From contig URAA01000085.1 in assembly GCA_900545785.1 (NCBI GenBank), positions 1 through 6,530 on the forward strand: 6,530 nucleotides of DNA. Direction: 5' to 3'. Positions 6,361-6,530 of this stretch are shown piece by piece. The translations under genes were made by a program, and so were the position numbers. Positions within the stretch are counted from its first letter, which is position 1. The number at the start of each line of letters is the position of its first letter. The stretch comes from an uncultured Dialister sp. GTDB lineage: Bacteria > Bacillota > Negativicutes > Veillonellales > Dialisteraceae. The notes under the pieces were generated by a model. It ran no database searches. It was not told where the DNA came from and saw only the letters and a program-made list of their open reading frames with translations.

Positions 6361-6373
6361 ACAATCAATGAAT
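6350..6373 (+). repeat. Tandem AATCAAT(A/G)AAT copies in the aldolase leader
   Basis: An 11-base unit occurs at 6350-6360 and 6363-6373 with one mismatch and a 13-base period, just downstream of the predicted start point. The same AATCAAT core appears at 6245-6251 and, inverted, at 6290-6296. Confidence 0.4.
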
Positions 6374-6403
6374 ATATAAAGTTATTTATCTTTTTATTTT
6401 AGA

Positions 6404-6411
6404 AAGGAAGG
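6404..6411 (+). promoter_or_regulatory. Ribosome binding site of the aldolase gene
   Basis: AAGGAAGG, 7 nt upstream of the ATG at 6419, supports that start. Confidence 0.75.
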
Positions 6412-6418
6412 TATTCAG

Positions 6419-6501
6419 ATGCCGCTGACAACAACAAAAGAAATGTTTAAAAAAGCATATGAAGGTCATTATGCTATCGGTGCTTTCAATGTAAATAATA
6501 T
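6419..6501 (+). CDS. fba: Class II fructose-bisphosphate aldolase, N-terminal fragment
   Basis: Only 27 complete codons are native. They read MPLTTTKEMF, then a lysine- and tyrosine-rich helix, then YAIGAFNVNN at residues 18-27. The start-helix plus GAFNVNN is the characteristic first strand of class II (zinc-dependent) fructose-bisphosphate aldolases, which cleave fructose 1,6-bisphosphate in glycolysis and make it in gluconeogenesis. The next native bases, AT at 6500-6501, fit the ATG (Met) that usually follows in this family. From 6502 the sequence is sequencing adapter, so the frame continuing to the window end is artificial. The gene is transcribed away from yajQ-cbi and has its own promoter and ribosome site. 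The catalytic and metal-binding residues lie beyond the end. Confidence 0.82.
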
Positions 6502-6530
6502 AGATCGGAAGAGCACACGTCTGAACTCCA
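6502..6530 (+). other. Illumina TruSeq adapter sequence (assembly contaminant)
   Basis: The 29 bases starting AGATCGGAAGAGC and ending GAACTCCA match the start of the Illumina TruSeq read 1 3' adapter without a mismatch, as I know it. They begin in mid-codon of a conserved aldolase segment and run to the last base. This is a library artefact from untrimmed reads and marks the true end of the contig at 6501. Confidence 0.97.

Larger units (their letters stand above)
6062..6418. other. Divergent intergenic region between yajQ-cbi and the aldolase gene
   Basis: About 357 bp, clearly richer in A and T than the flanking genes, with no credible ORF and no tRNA. It holds a ribosome site and a predicted promoter for each direction, a 9-bp inverted repeat near yajQ, a 16-bp inverted repeat around the rightward promoter, and several AATCAAT motifs. 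I looked on both strands for the conserved cobalamin riboswitch elements (the B12 box with its GCCACTG core) and did not see them. The stretch at about 6185-6285 contains nothing else I can name. Confidence 0.8.

Noticed and set aside
6502..6530. Continuation of the aldolase frame to the window end
   Set aside because: These bases are sequencing adapter, so the codons are not biological.
1..6530. CRISPR array, insertion sequence, prophage, tRNA or rRNA
   Set aside because: There are no spaced direct repeats, transposase, integrase, phage-like frames or RNA gene signatures on either strand; the window is a housekeeping biosynthetic operon.

Overview
The window reads as the right end, or the whole, of a short-read contig from a low-GC anaerobic bacterium. 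It is probably a Firmicute, and I lean towards the Negativicutes or Clostridia on style alone (strong AGGAGG-type ribosome sites, anaerobic Cbi-type cobalamin genes, class II aldolase); no marker here fixes the genus.

Positions 1-6061 hold one tightly packed minus-strand gene string. In transcription order it is yajQ (5570-6061), cbiD (4437-5552), cbiE (3826-4452), cbiT (3239-3826), cbiF (2461-3237), cbiG (1367-2464), cbiH (681-1505) and cbiJ (684 to the left edge, incomplete). From cbiD onward the genes overlap or sit 1 bp apart, so translational coupling is likely. These are the middle steps of the anaerobic (early cobalt insertion) corrin pathway: CbiH contracts the ring and methylates C17, CbiF methylates C11, CbiG opens the lactone and releases a two-carbon unit, CbiD methylates C1, CbiJ reduces the ring, and CbiE plus CbiT methylate C5 and C15 with decarboxylation. 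The earlier and later steps (CbiK/CbiX, CbiL, CbiC, CbiA) are not in the window.

Positions 6062-6418 are an AT-rich divergent intergenic region with a plausible sigma-A type promoter for each direction, a 5'-UTR inverted repeat in front of yajQ, and a near-perfect 16-bp inverted repeat that brackets the promoter of the rightward gene. No cobalamin riboswitch is recognisable there. The rightward gene is the first 27 codons of a class II fructose-bisphosphate aldolase (6419-6501).

Two points affect how the record should be read. First, the last 29 bases (6502-6530) are Illumina TruSeq adapter, not genome, so the aldolase reading frame past 6501 is artificial. Second, cbiG and cbiH overlap by 139 bp in different frames. 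The conserved end of CbiG meets the conserved start of CbiH at a four-base G run (CCCC on the plus strand, 1412-1415). One extra G there would give a clean CbiG-CbiH fusion of about 594 residues, so this is either a broken or mis-sequenced fusion gene or an unusually long overlap.
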